From assembly GCA_002999035.1 (NCBI GenBank), contig CP027241.1, forward strand, positions 62,001 through 126,000: a DNA stretch of 64,000 bases, written 5' to 3'. Numbering within the stretch: the stretch's first letter is position 1; each line of letters opens with the position of its first letter. This document shows positions 34,153 to 42,632 of this stretch, one piece after another. Below the pieces are notes generated by a model that worked only from the letters and a program-made list of their open reading frames with translations, had not been told where the DNA came from and ran no database searches. Both the position numbers and the translations under genes were made by a program. This DNA comes from Lachnospiraceae bacterium oral taxon 500. Lineage in GTDB: Bacteria; Bacillota; Clostridia; Lachnospirales; Vallitaleaceae.

Positions 34153-34995
34153 TTACAAGCTTAATTGCCGGCGGTAATGCTGCAAATACCTGTCTGCATA
34201 ATCAGTTTGAACATAATTGGGCTTTAATCCCAGGAGAAAGCCCCAGCCTTTCTCCGGTTCCCGCAAAGACAGTGCATCGTTATGGCCATTATTGCGGCTG
34301 ACATTGAGGGCATTTATCCACACCCCGGCCGTCTCCTTTAAGGACACAATCGTCTCCGGCTGAATCAGCGGCTCTGCATCATCAAAAAAGGACAGCTCCC
34401 ACAGCTTGGGCGCCAGTCTTTCTTTCATTTCCGGCAGCACAGCCATATCCTTGTTAAAAATTTTATGCATATACAGAAACTGAGAGTCAGCACTGCGCAA
34501 AAACGCCGCCGCTTCGTCAATTTCCGCATTTGATTTGACAATTGCCTGATGAAAGGCATTTTCTTTGCGCAAAATAAAATGCAGCTTTTCCCGATATTCC
34601 CAGCCCTTATCAATATTAAACAGTGCCCGATCTTTAAATGCCCTTAATAACTCGCTTAATTCCGGTACCATATCCTGCGTTGGGGTTTTGCTTTCGCCCG
34701 ATCCTTTATACAAACGGGCTTTCTTGATCTCCGCCAGCGTTAAATCGCAAATATTGCCCTCCAGGCCGGTCATTCGCGTCAGGCTTTCATCGTGGCTTAA
34801 AATCAGATAGCCGTCTTTCGTTTCCCGCAGGTCAATCTCAATAAACAAAAGCCCTTGCCGAATACAGGCCTCTACGGCAGAGAGCGAGTTTTCCGGTTCT
34901 TTTTCCTCGGCACTATACAGTGCCCGATGTGCCACCGGATAACCTAAATGGGCACCCGCCCGCAGTTTTTGTAAAAAATCGGTATAATTTTTCAT
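34153..34995 (-). CDS. Glycerophosphodiester phosphodiesterase family protein
   Basis: A 280-residue TIM-barrel GDPD. It has the HR pair in VAHRALYS, EPENSLSAVEACI, LLFIEIDLRETKDGYLILSHD with the catalytic Glu, Asp and His, and FNIDKGW. It hydrolyses glycerophosphodiesters or similar diesters to an alcohol and a glycerol phosphate. It lacks a signal peptide, so it acts on imported substrate. Its start overlaps the permease stop (ATGA). Confidence 0.88.
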   Translation of the reverse strand: MKNYTDFLQKLRAGAHLGYPVAHRALYSAEEKEPENSLSAVEACIRQGLLFIEIDLRETKDGYLILSHDESLTRMTGLEGNICDLTLAEIKKARLYKGSGESKTPTQDMVPELSELLRAFKDRALFNIDKGWEYREKLHFILRKENAFHQAIVKSNAEIDEAAAFLRSADSQFLYMHKIFNKDMAVLPEMKERLAPKLWELSFFDDAEPLIQPETIVSLKETAGVWINALNVSRNNGHNDALSLREPEKGWGFLLGLKPNYVQTDYADRYLQHYRRQLSL

Positions 34996-36707
34996 CCGCT
35001 TCTCCTCTTACTTTTCTTTGAGCCATAGGCAAACTTAGCGGCAACACTGCTGATAATCATAATCACCACCGCAAAAACAAAGGTCAGCATCTTGCTTTCG
35101 GCACCGGCATTGGGATCAGTCGCACTCCGGATCACAACGCCCAGCGGCTGATACAGCGGATGGAATAAGAAGACCGACAGTTCATAATCGCCCAGCAGAC
35201 TGACAAAATTAATCAGGCCCACCGAAATCGTCGCCGGCAGCACAATCGGTAAAATAATCCGGAAAAAGGTAACCGGAGCGGAAATGCCTAAGTTTTTGGC
35301 CGCTTCTTCCAAAGAATTATCCACACCATAATAGGCCGCCTTAATCATCCGTAGCGTAAACGGTGTTTTTACGATGATATAACCAATCAACATGATCACG
35401 GTCGTGCCGGTTAAAATCTGATTGGCCAAAATCGGCCGGGCCACGTCATACGTCATAACCAGACCCAAGGCAATCATCGTGCTCGGCAAAAACCAGGGAA
35501 TATGCAGCACATACTCTAACAGGCTGACCGCCCAATGTTTTTTCTTTTGAATCAGGCGTCCGGCTAAAAGCATCAGAGCCGCAGCAATCAGAACAGCCAC
35601 CCCGGAGTATAAAATACTGACTAAAATCGGCCGGAAAACATAAGGGTCGGAAAATACCCGGCGGTAATTATCCAGCGTAAAATCCTGTATTTTCCCGGCA
35701 TACAGGCTGTTTACCTTCATAAAAGAAAAGAGGATAACCATCACGATCGGCGCCACATAAATCAGTCCTAAAAGATAGGCCAAAATATGGACAATCACAT
35801 TGACCACCGGATTTTGGATTTTTTGTTTTTTCAGCCGGGTCTTAACCTTCGACACCGACATATAGTTGCCTTTGCGCTCAATATAGTTTAGAGTAAAAAT
35901 CAAAGCCATCGTAACTAAGCCCAATATCATCGCCATAATCGCCGCATAATGACGATTGCTTAAGGTTTGCGAAAAGCTTAAAATCAGCGGGTTAATGGTT
36001 TGAAACTTTTCTCCGCCCAAAATCAGCGGTGCGGCCATGGCGTTAAAGCCGAACAGGAAAATTAAAATCGTGGCCGCAAATAAAGTCGGCCGCAAGGTCG
36101 GCAGCACGATTTTCCATAAAATATTAAACTGTGACACGCCCATACTCTGCGCTGCTTCTATGGTTTGATTGTCAATTGAACGAATCGAGTTGGTTAAAAA
36201 CATCAAATGATTGGTCGTCCGGCTGAAGGTCAGGACAAAGACCACCGCCAAATAGCCGCTGAACCATTCCCGGTTGATATCAAACAGTCCCGCCAAAGCA
36301 TTGGTAAAAATTCCTTCCGAGCCGTACATAAACTTATACGCCGTCACCATCACAATGCTGCCGCAAATAAATGTCGTCAGATAGCACAGCCTTAGGATTT
36401 TAGCGCCCTTAATCTCAAAATACTCGGTCACCAGCACGATAAACACGCCAACCACATTAACCGTGACCGACAGGCTGACCGCCAGCAGGAGCGAATTGCG
36501 GAAACTCATCATCGCTCTTTTGGAATTAAAAATTTTACTGAAGGCATCAAAGCTAAAGCCGTTTTTGCCGATAAACGAGCTTTTTAGAACATTAAAGTTC
36601 GGATAAAGCAGAAAGGCCGTTACCGCCCAAATAATAAGGAGCGATATGACCGCCATTTGGATATATTTCCTGACCCGATAGCTGTCTAATTTTCCTTTAT
36701 TTTCCAT
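34992..36707 (-). CDS. Fused two-domain ABC permease (FbpB/AfuB type)
   Basis: A 571-residue inner-membrane protein with two six-helix BPD_transp_1 domains in one chain. Each has an EAA loop for the ATPase: EAAQSMGVSQFNILWKIVLP (first half) and EEAAKNLGISAPVTFFRIIL (second half). This is the layout of ferric-iron (FbpB) and hexose-phosphate (AfuB) importers. It sits between the ATPase and GDPD genes. Confidence 0.88.
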   Translation of the reverse strand: MENKGKLDSYRVRKYIQMAVISLLIIWAVTAFLLYPNFNVLKSSFIGKNGFSFDAFSKIFNSKRAMMSFRNSLLLAVSLSVTVNVVGVFIVLVTEYFEIKGAKILRLCYLTTFICGSIVMVTAYKFMYGSEGIFTNALAGLFDINREWFSGYLAVVFVLTFSRTTNHLMFLTNSIRSIDNQTIEAAQSMGVSQFNILWKIVLPTLRPTLFAATILIFLFGFNAMAAPLILGGEKFQTINPLILSFSQTLSNRHYAAIMAMILGLVTMALIFTLNYIERKGNYMSVSKVKTRLKKQKIQNPVVNVIVHILAYLLGLIYVAPIVMVILFSFMKVNSLYAGKIQDFTLDNYRRVFSDPYVFRPILVSILYSGVAVLIAAALMLLAGRLIQKKKHWAVSLLEYVLHIPWFLPSTMIALGLVMTYDVARPILANQILTGTTVIMLIGYIIVKTPFTLRMIKAAYYGVDNSLEEAAKNLGISAPVTFFRIILPIVLPATISVGLINFVSLLGDYELSVFLFHPLYQPLGVVIRSATDPNAGAESKMLTFVFAVVIMIISSVAAKFAYGSKKSKRRSG

Positions 36708-36721
36708 TTCGCCCTCCTGCC

Positions 36722-37729
36722 TTAATACTGCAAAATGTCTCGCGGATCAATATATACTTTAACCACGTCGCCGGCTAAGTAGTCATAGCTGCCGTTTTCC
36801 TTTTCAATGTTATAAATCGCTTCATTTTCTATCTGAAAAGTATATTTGGAATAAACGCCGTAATATTCGACCGCCGAAACCACCGCTTCCAGTTCCGCCA
36901 CATTGCCCTGCGGCCGATGGGTACTGACCCGGTTGGTGCGGATATAACTTTTCTTCTCCAGATTCAGCTCTGCACCCGTTTGCCGGTTAATTTCCTTGAG
37001 GAGCGATGGTGTGACCAAATTGGCATCACCGATAAAGTTACAGACAAACTCGGTCTTAGAATGATTATAAATCTCTTTGGGCGTACCGACCTGCTCAACA
37101 AAGCCGTTATTAAATACAGCCAGTCTGTCTGACAGCGTCAACGCCTCTTCCTGGTCATGGGTAACATAAATAACGGTAATACCAAAGTCAGTCTGTAATT
37201 TTTTCAACTCCAGACGCAGCTGTTTGCGGAGCTTGGCATCAAGGTTAGAAAGCGGCTCATCCAGCGCCAGAATCTTCGGCGACAAAGCCAAGGCTCTGGC
37301 AATTGCCACCCGCTGCTGCTGCCCGCCGGATAATTCATCCACTCTTTTTTTGAGCTGCTGCGGCGTCAGGTTCACAATCGCCGCCATTTTATTGAGTGTT
37401 TGTTCAATTTCGTCCTTTGGCTTTTTCCTTTGTTTGAGGGCAAACACAATATTTTCTTCCACGCTCATCGTCGGAAACAGAGCATAGCTTTGAAAAACCA
37501 TGCCGATTTCCCTTTTTTCAATCGGCTTATGCGTAATATCCTGGTCGTCAACAAAAATCTTCCCTTTGCTGGGCACATTAAAGCCAACCAGCGCCCGCAA
37601 AGTCGTCGTTTTGCCGCAGCCGGACGGCCCCAAAAAGGTAAAAAACTCACCTTCCCCGATTTCCAAGTTTAAATCATGGATTGCCACAAAATCCTGATAT
37701 CTGATTTCCACATCCTGAAATTGAATCAT
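36722..37729 (-). CDS. ABC transporter ATP-binding protein (FbpC/PotA type)
   Basis: A 335-residue ATPase. Walker A is GPSGCGKTT, the signature LSGGQQQRVAIARAL, Walker B KILALDEPLSNLD, and the switch THDQEEALTLSD. A C-terminal TOBE-like domain follows. The ATG at 37729 (GGAGAAAGCA before it) begins MIQFQDVEIRY and is preferred to the in-frame codon at 37801. It powers the adjoining permease. Confidence 0.92.
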   Translation of the reverse strand: MIQFQDVEIRYQDFVAIHDLNLEIGEGEFFTFLGPSGCGKTTTLRALVGFNVPSKGKIFVDDQDITHKPIEKREIGMVFQSYALFPTMSVEENIVFALKQRKKPKDEIEQTLNKMAAIVNLTPQQLKKRVDELSGGQQQRVAIARALALSPKILALDEPLSNLDAKLRKQLRLELKKLQTDFGITVIYVTHDQEEALTLSDRLAVFNNGFVEQVGTPKEIYNHSKTEFVCNFIGDANLVTPSLLKEINRQTGAELNLEKKSYIRTNRVSTHRPQGNVAELEAVVSAVEYYGVYSKYTFQIENEAIYNIEKENGSYDYLAGDVVKVYIDPRDILQY

Positions 37730-37822
37730 TGCTTTCTCCTTCTCCTTAAATTTATGAGGAAGAAATACTTCTTCCTCATAAACTGATTCTCTTATTTTCA
37801 ACTTTTCGATGTTTAGTCCGCC

Positions 37823-38983
37823 TTATTCTAAAATTTCCAGTTCGATTTTGGAAATCCAATCCTCAATGTGCTCGCTGACAAACTCCCAGTCAATATCCTG
37901 CGCTTTCATGTTCTTGCTCAATTCTTTCATCGCATCAGTTGCCTGCTCAACAGCTTCTTTATTGGCCGGCAGAATTCCGAACTGCTGCGCGTACCGTCCG
38001 ATGGTGTCGCCGCCGCAAAGCCAATTGGCAAAGCGCTCCGCTTCTTCTGTCTTTTTGGTGTCACTCTTTTTGACAATACCGATGTGGTTGGTGTTACTGG
38101 GTAGACCGATGGCCGGCGTAATCACCAAAGGATTGTGATGGAAAGCATCGGCCTTATTCTTTAAACCACTGGCAAAAGTAAAGGTAATCGGCACCTTACC
38201 CTTGGCCATATTTTCAAAGTCATTTTCCCCTTCCGGTGTGCGGTAGCCATATTTAAAGTATTGCCGCAGCGCTTCCCAGCCTTCATCTGAGATGCCCGTT
38301 TCCGAATCTTTATCCAAATAGCGGACTAAAATACCGGATAAAATCGCCCGATTGGTCGTACCTTCAAACTTAGCCGGTACAGCGTATTTGCCATGGAATT
38401 CTTCCTTTTCCCACAAATCCGGATAATCTTTCGGTGCGGTCTCGGCCGTATACAGCTCCGAGTTCGCCAGCATGATCTTAGGCTGAACTTCATACGGATA
38501 GCTGAGGCCATCCTTCGTATACTCGGTGCCTTCGACTTGATCCACCCAAGTCGGTGTCCACTGCATTAAAATATCTTCTTTTTTCATCGAATTAAACTGT
38601 GCCTCGGACGGTCCCCAAACCACATCCGCAATCGGCTGATTCTTTTCCGAAATCACTCTGGCCGTCAGCTTGCCGCCGCCCAGTTCAACCACTTCCACGT
38701 CAAAACCGGCTTTGGCCGCTTCTTCTCTGACCCATTCCTTACGCCCGTCCGAACCGTTATTGGTATACAGTACAATCTTCTCGCCGGTCGGCTTGCTGTC
38801 TGCTTCTTTTTTCTCTTCGGCCGGTTTTTCTGCCGGCTTTTCCGCCGTTTGCTCCTGCTTGGTTTCGGTGCTCTGCTGCGTTTCTTCCTTTGGCTTTTCT
38901 TCTTTCTGCCCCGTAGACGTGCAGCCCATCATCCCCGCCGCAAGTAAAAACGCCAGAATCGTAACCCCTATCTTTCGTTTCAT
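37823..38983 (-). CDS. ABC substrate-binding lipoprotein (FbpA/AfuA-like)
   Basis: A 386-residue lipoprotein. The signal peptide ends in a lipobox GMMGC (Cys21). A Glu/Lys/Thr-rich linker (about 25-68) and a type 2 periplasmic-binding fold follow, beginning EKIVLYTNNGSDGRKEWVRE. The family includes iron, aminoethylphosphonate and sugar-phosphate binders. With a GDPD and phosphatases in the operon, a phosphate-bearing organic ligand is more likely than iron. First gene of the operon. Confidence 0.85.
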   Translation of the reverse strand: MKRKIGVTILAFLLAAGMMGCTSTGQKEEKPKEETQQSTETKQEQTAEKPAEKPAEEKKEADSKPTGEKIVLYTNNGSDGRKEWVREEAAKAGFDVEVVELGGGKLTARVISEKNQPIADVVWGPSEAQFNSMKKEDILMQWTPTWVDQVEGTEYTKDGLSYPYEVQPKIMLANSELYTAETAPKDYPDLWEKEEFHGKYAVPAKFEGTTNRAILSGILVRYLDKDSETGISDEGWEALRQYFKYGYRTPEGENDFENMAKGKVPITFTFASGLKNKADAFHHNPLVITPAIGLPSNTNHIGIVKKSDTKKTEEAERFANWLCGGDTIGRYAQQFGILPANKEAVEQATDAMKELSKNMKAQDIDWEFVSEHIEDWISKIELEILE

Positions 38984-39230
38984 GATACCTTATTTCCTCC
39001 CTGCATTGTCAAATGGTTTTTGCGGATTTATTTTTGTCAAAACAATCCTCGTTCTCTTTCTTCTGCAAAAAATCGGCCTTTCTCTGCTTTCCGGTACGGC
39101 ACAGCAAAATCTTTTCTGCTTTTCCTTCGCCCAACTAACTTTGATGTTAGCGAATCGCCGAAAATTATCCTGCTGATCACCAAGAACGGCTTTTCTTTCA
39201 CCCGAAAAAAGTTAAACTTTTGATAAAAGA

Positions 39231-39259
39231 ATCATAACATAAAAATTAGAACGTGTCAA
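39231..39259 (-). promoter_or_regulatory. Consensus sigma-A promoter of the importer operon
   Basis: On the minus strand TTGACA (39254-39259) and TATGAT (39231-39236) are exactly 17 bases apart. Transcription would start near 39224, leaving a leader of about 240 bases before the lipoprotein gene; the leader holds no gene I can support. Confidence 0.8.
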
Positions 39260-39280
39260 TATGAAATTGAAACGTTCTAA
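39246..39280. promoter_or_regulatory. Twin LacI-like operators over the importer promoter
   Basis: TTAGAACGTGTCAA (39246-39259) and TTGAAACGTTCTAA (39267-39280) each resemble the LacI-family palindrome TTGAAACGTTTCAA. They are arranged as inverted copies with centres 21 bases apart. Outer arms AAAATTAGAACGT (39242-39254) and ACGTTCTAATTTT (39272-39284) are exact complements. The first overlaps the -35 element. Confidence 0.7.
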
Positions 39281-39283
39281 TTT

Positions 39284-39317
39284 TGATTTCCCCTTGATTT
39301 CCCCTTGATTTCCCCCT
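39284..39317 (+). repeat. Three tandem copies of an 11-base unit
   Basis: TGATTTCCCCT is repeated three times in a row, next to the twin operators. Confidence 0.8.
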
Positions 39318-39434
39318 TTCACTTTAGCCTGATTTTTCAACTAAAGTCTAAAATTCAAGAGCTGCCCTTGAAAGAACAAAGGTTAAAACTTATCGCCCGG
39401 ACTTCTTCTTCCGGTAGAAAACTTTTTCCCGAAC

Positions 39435-39463
39435 TGGACTTTTTATATTTTTTTGATTATAAT
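39435..39463 (+). promoter_or_regulatory. Candidate chemoreceptor promoter
   Basis: TGGACT (39435-39440) and TATAAT (39458-39463), 17 bases apart, lie 160 bases before the receptor start at 39623. Confidence 0.4.
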
Positions 39464-39622
39464 AGGATTGTATTTTTAAACGGCATTGATTTGCTTTTCC
39501 GTTGTTTTGCCGCTGTTCGTACTTTTCTCAGCTAAAGGAAAAAGCATTTCACTTTTCAGAAAAACAGTTTGTTCTTACCGGTTTCATCCTCTGTTTTTCC
39601 TGTCAAATAAGGAGAATTTAAC

Positions 39623-41404
39623 ATGAAATCTTTAAAAACCAAGCTACTTTTATCCTCTTTGCTGCCGGTCATTTTTATGTCGGCCGTGACGCTGATTGTT
39701 TTGCTTTTGGCCAATAACGCCAGAGCTCAGGCCAATCAGCAAGACATGAAAACCAGACTTTACCGTGATTATAACGCCCGGTTGGAAACCGCAATGGATC
39801 TGGCACTGGATTCCGTTGCCTTTTTTTATCAGGAATATCGCCAGAACCGAATCAGCGAACCGGCTGCACAGGAAATGGCCAAGCAGGCAATTAAAGAAAT
39901 GCGTTACAACACGGACAGCTATTTCTGGATTGATGATACCGACGGCAATTTAGTAATTCATCCCTATTTAGCCGAAGGGCAAAACCGGATAACCGATGGA
40001 AGCGATGCAGGAAGCCGAATCCTGCAAAACATTCTGGCCGCCGCCGCTAATCCGAACGGCGGTTTTACCGAATTTGAAAGAGAAAGGCCGGAAAACGCCG
40101 GTACCGGCAAGCTAAGCTCTATTCGTATTTTTTCCAAAAGCTTTCCCGCCTGGAACTGGGTCGTTTCTACCGGCAATTATACTGATTCCCTGGAACAAAG
40201 CTTAGCCGAAAAAACTGCCGCCGAACAGGAACATACTGTCAGGAACCTAACTATTATCGCTGTCTGTGCTGGCATTGCTATCCTGATTTATATTCTCCTG
40301 TTCCTGAACATCAGCAAAAATATTCTGAAACCGGTCAATACCATGATTTTGTCCCTGACGGAAAACGAAAACGGCCGCTTCCCGCTGGAGGTTGAGCCCA
40401 TTACCACTGCCTCCAAAGACGAGATCGGCCGCCTGACAATGGCAGTCAATGCCTTTTTACAGAAAATAAAAGAAGCCATCGCCGAAGCCAATTCCGACTC
40501 CGAACTGATGGCTCAAACCGCTAAAAATATTAACGGCATGATTGATTTACTGTCCGAGCCATCTATGCAAGTAGATTCCGCAGCCAAAGAAACTGCCGTA
40601 GCCGAAGCCCCCGCGCAAGCAGCCGCTTCTACGGTGGCTCAGGCCGAACTGGCTGCACTCCTGGGACAGGACAGCTCTTATGTTGACGAAACCGATGCTC
40701 CGATTGCCATTCAAAACATAGGTGAACTCGCCGATGCAAACGGGGAGATTTTAGCCGCCGATTTGCTGACCGACGCAGAAAAATCCGCTTTTCGGATTCA
40801 GCAAATTTCCGAATCGGTCAGAAAAAGCGGAGAAAGCGCAATGGATATTGAAAAAGCCAGCAATATGCTGGATTCGATTGCCGCCCAAACCAATTTCCTG
40901 GCCTTAAACGCATCCATCGAAGCTTCCCGCGCCGGAGAATCCGGTCAGGGCTTTGCCGATGTAGCGAATGAAATCCGCAAGCTGACCGAACAATCCAATA
41001 GCTTTACCGGTGAAATCCGGCGAATCATCGGCGAACTGAAAGCCGATTCGCAAAATACCGCCGGTTCAGTCGCCGAAGTCGATCAGGTTGTTTTTACCCA
41101 ATCAAAATATATCAATAGAACCGAGCAGAAGTTTCAGTCGATTGCCCAAGCCTTTGGCGCATTGGAATCCTCGGTCGACACTCTAAAAAACTCTTTTGAC
41201 ACGATTAACACCAATACCAGAGAGATTAAAAAAGCGTTACTTTCCTTATCCGGCACTCCCTATGACGATGCCGACAATGTCATTGATGCTCCGGCTACGG
41301 TTCAGCATCAGGTTTCCCTGTTGTCCGAACTGACGGAGGAAAGCCAGCGACTAATCGCCACTGCAGAAAGCCTGAAAGCTCGACTGGCAATTTTCAAACT
41401 TTAA
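39623..41404 (+). CDS. Methyl-accepting chemotaxis protein with single Cache domain
   Basis: A 593-residue chemoreceptor. N-terminal membrane helix (about 8-30), extracellular sCache_2 domain (about 40-190; NTDSYFWIDDTDGNLVIHPY), second helix (about 208-230), HAMP, then a signalling domain whose hairpin tip is EASRAGESGQGFADVANEIR. Odd: between HAMP and the tip lies a long Ala-rich segment (about 320-385, EAPAQAAASTVAQAELAALL) instead of regular coiled-coil heptads, so the signalling rod looks unusual. Single gene with AAGGAGAATTTAAC before the ATG. Confidence 0.87.
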   Translation: MKSLKTKLLLSSLLPVIFMSAVTLIVLLLANNARAQANQQDMKTRLYRDYNARLETAMDLALDSVAFFYQEYRQNRISEPAAQEMAKQAIKEMRYNTDSYFWIDDTDGNLVIHPYLAEGQNRITDGSDAGSRILQNILAAAANPNGGFTEFERERPENAGTGKLSSIRIFSKSFPAWNWVVSTGNYTDSLEQSLAEKTAAEQEHTVRNLTIIAVCAGIAILIYILLFLNISKNILKPVNTMILSLTENENGRFPLEVEPITTASKDEIGRLTMAVNAFLQKIKEAIAEANSDSELMAQTAKNINGMIDLLSEPSMQVDSAAKETAVAEAPAQAAASTVAQAELAALLGQDSSYVDETDAPIAIQNIGELADANGEILAADLLTDAEKSAFRIQQISESVRKSGESAMDIEKASNMLDSIAAQTNFLALNASIEASRAGESGQGFADVANEIRKLTEQSNSFTGEIRRIIGELKADSQNTAGSVAEVDQVVFTQSKYINRTEQKFQSIAQAFGALESSVDTLKNSFDTINTNTREIKKALLSLSGTPYDDADNVIDAPATVQHQVSLLSELTEESQRLIATAESLKARLAIFKL

Positions 41405-41412
41405 TCCAGCCT

Positions 41413-42183
41413 TTAATCCAGCTGCCATAAACGGCAGGCATTTTGCCAGGTAACCCGCTCAATCTCCTGCGGCGAAAGCATTTTAATGGCTGCCAGCCTG
41501 TCAACCACATAAGAAAGCAGCGAAGAATCATTGCGACGCCCTCTATACGGCTCCGGAGTCAAATAGGGAGCGTCGGTTTCTAAAACAATATGTTCCAGCC
41601 CAATCCGTTCTGCTACCTCCACTAATTTTTTCCCGTTTTTAAAGGTCAGTACGCCGCCAATGCCGATAAAAAATCCGGCCTTGACATACTCCGCCGCCAT
41701 TTCTGCACTGCCTGAGTACGCATGAATAACGCCGCCGCTGACCTCGCCGATGCCGGAATCCATTAAAATATCAAAGGTTTCCTGCGCCGCTTCCCGGCTG
41801 TGAATACTGACCGGCAGTCTTAACTGCTTGGCCAGCTCCAGCTGACTGCGAAACCACAGTCTTTGCGCCGGCCGCGGTGAAAAATCATAATGATAATCCA
41901 GCCCGATTTCGCCAATCCCCACTACTTTGGGGTAACCGGCCATCATCAGCAAATATTCCAAATCATCCTCGCGCATATCCTTAACTTCATGCGGATGCAC
42001 GCCAATCGTCGTATACATAAAATCATAGCGTTTGCACAATTCAATCGAATAACGTGAAGTCTTTAAGTCTGTGCCGATATTGACGACTGCACCAACATTC
42101 TTGGCTTTCAGCCCCCGCAAAACCGCTTCCCGATCCGGCTGAAACTCTTCATCATCATAATGCGCATGCGTATCAAAAATCAT
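41413..42183 (-). CDS. tatD: TatD family metal-dependent hydrolase
   Basis: A 256-residue TIM-barrel nuclease/hydrolase. FDTHAHYDDEEF supplies the first metal His pair, VGIGEIGLDYHYDFSP the bridging Glu and Asp, SIHSREAA the next His, and VLETDAPYLTPEPYRGRRND the final Asp. Members act as 3'-5' DNA exonucleases or D-aminoacyl-tRNA-type hydrolases. It lies downstream of metG on the same strand, a common Firmicutes pairing. Confidence 0.92.
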   Translation of the reverse strand: MIFDTHAHYDDEEFQPDREAVLRGLKAKNVGAVVNIGTDLKTSRYSIELCKRYDFMYTTIGVHPHEVKDMREDDLEYLLMMAGYPKVVGIGEIGLDYHYDFSPRPAQRLWFRSQLELAKQLRLPVSIHSREAAQETFDILMDSGIGEVSGGVIHAYSGSAEMAAEYVKAGFFIGIGGVLTFKNGKKLVEVAERIGLEHIVLETDAPYLTPEPYRGRRNDSSLLSYVVDRLAAIKMLSPQEIERVTWQNACRLWQLD

Positions 42184-42217
42184 AATCGTATCCTTTCTCT
42201 TTTTCGTTTTAAGTTAC

Positions 42218-42302
42218 TTACTCAACTTTCCCATGTTCGTCAGAACAGTCTTTTTTAGGCAGATTGCCCGCCCGGGCAGAAAGCGAAGCTTTCGATCAGG
42301 GG
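42218..42302 (+). repeat. Family B MITE-like repeat copy
   Basis: TTACTCAACTTTCCCATG followed by AGTCTTTTTTAGGC, GCCCGGGCAGAA and TTCGATCAGG matches the complement of 27400-27503; the far terminal repeat is missing. It lies in the gene-free gap 42184-42632. Confidence 0.6.
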
Positions 42303-42422
42303 CTCGTTGCTTCCAGAAAGGCTACGCCTTTCGGTGGTGGACGGGAACGATAGGCAAATTGCAATGCCGACGCCTTTTTGATTGCTAGCCCCGCCTGCCG
42401 TTTTGGCTTACGCCAGCCACAT

Positions 42423-42462
42423 AAAACAGCGGAAAGCCGTATCTTTCATAGCTTTCCGCCTT
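42423..42462 (-). terminator. metG terminator candidate
   Basis: GCGGAAAGC and GCTTTCCGC (42429-42437, 42451-42459) form a nine-base stem. The minus strand continues GCTGTTTTATG, and a CCTTTTC lies on the plus side, so it could work either way. Confidence 0.5.
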
Positions 42463-42632
42463 TTCGCTTTCCTTTATTTTCTGAGGGAATCCCCTCAAGC
42501 CATCTGCTTTTTTGAAGCACTCCCTCAAATCATCTGTTACCGCTCCAAATGCAAGATAAAAATGCCTTTTCTTTTCAGGTCGCTGTCACTTGAAGGCAAA
42601 CCCGATTAGCCGCTCACGGCAATGCCGCCATG

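Noticed and set aside
39305-39535. 76-codon plus-strand ORF before the chemoreceptor
   Set aside because: No ribosome site; it covers the tandem repeat and the candidate promoter, and its composition is not protein-like.
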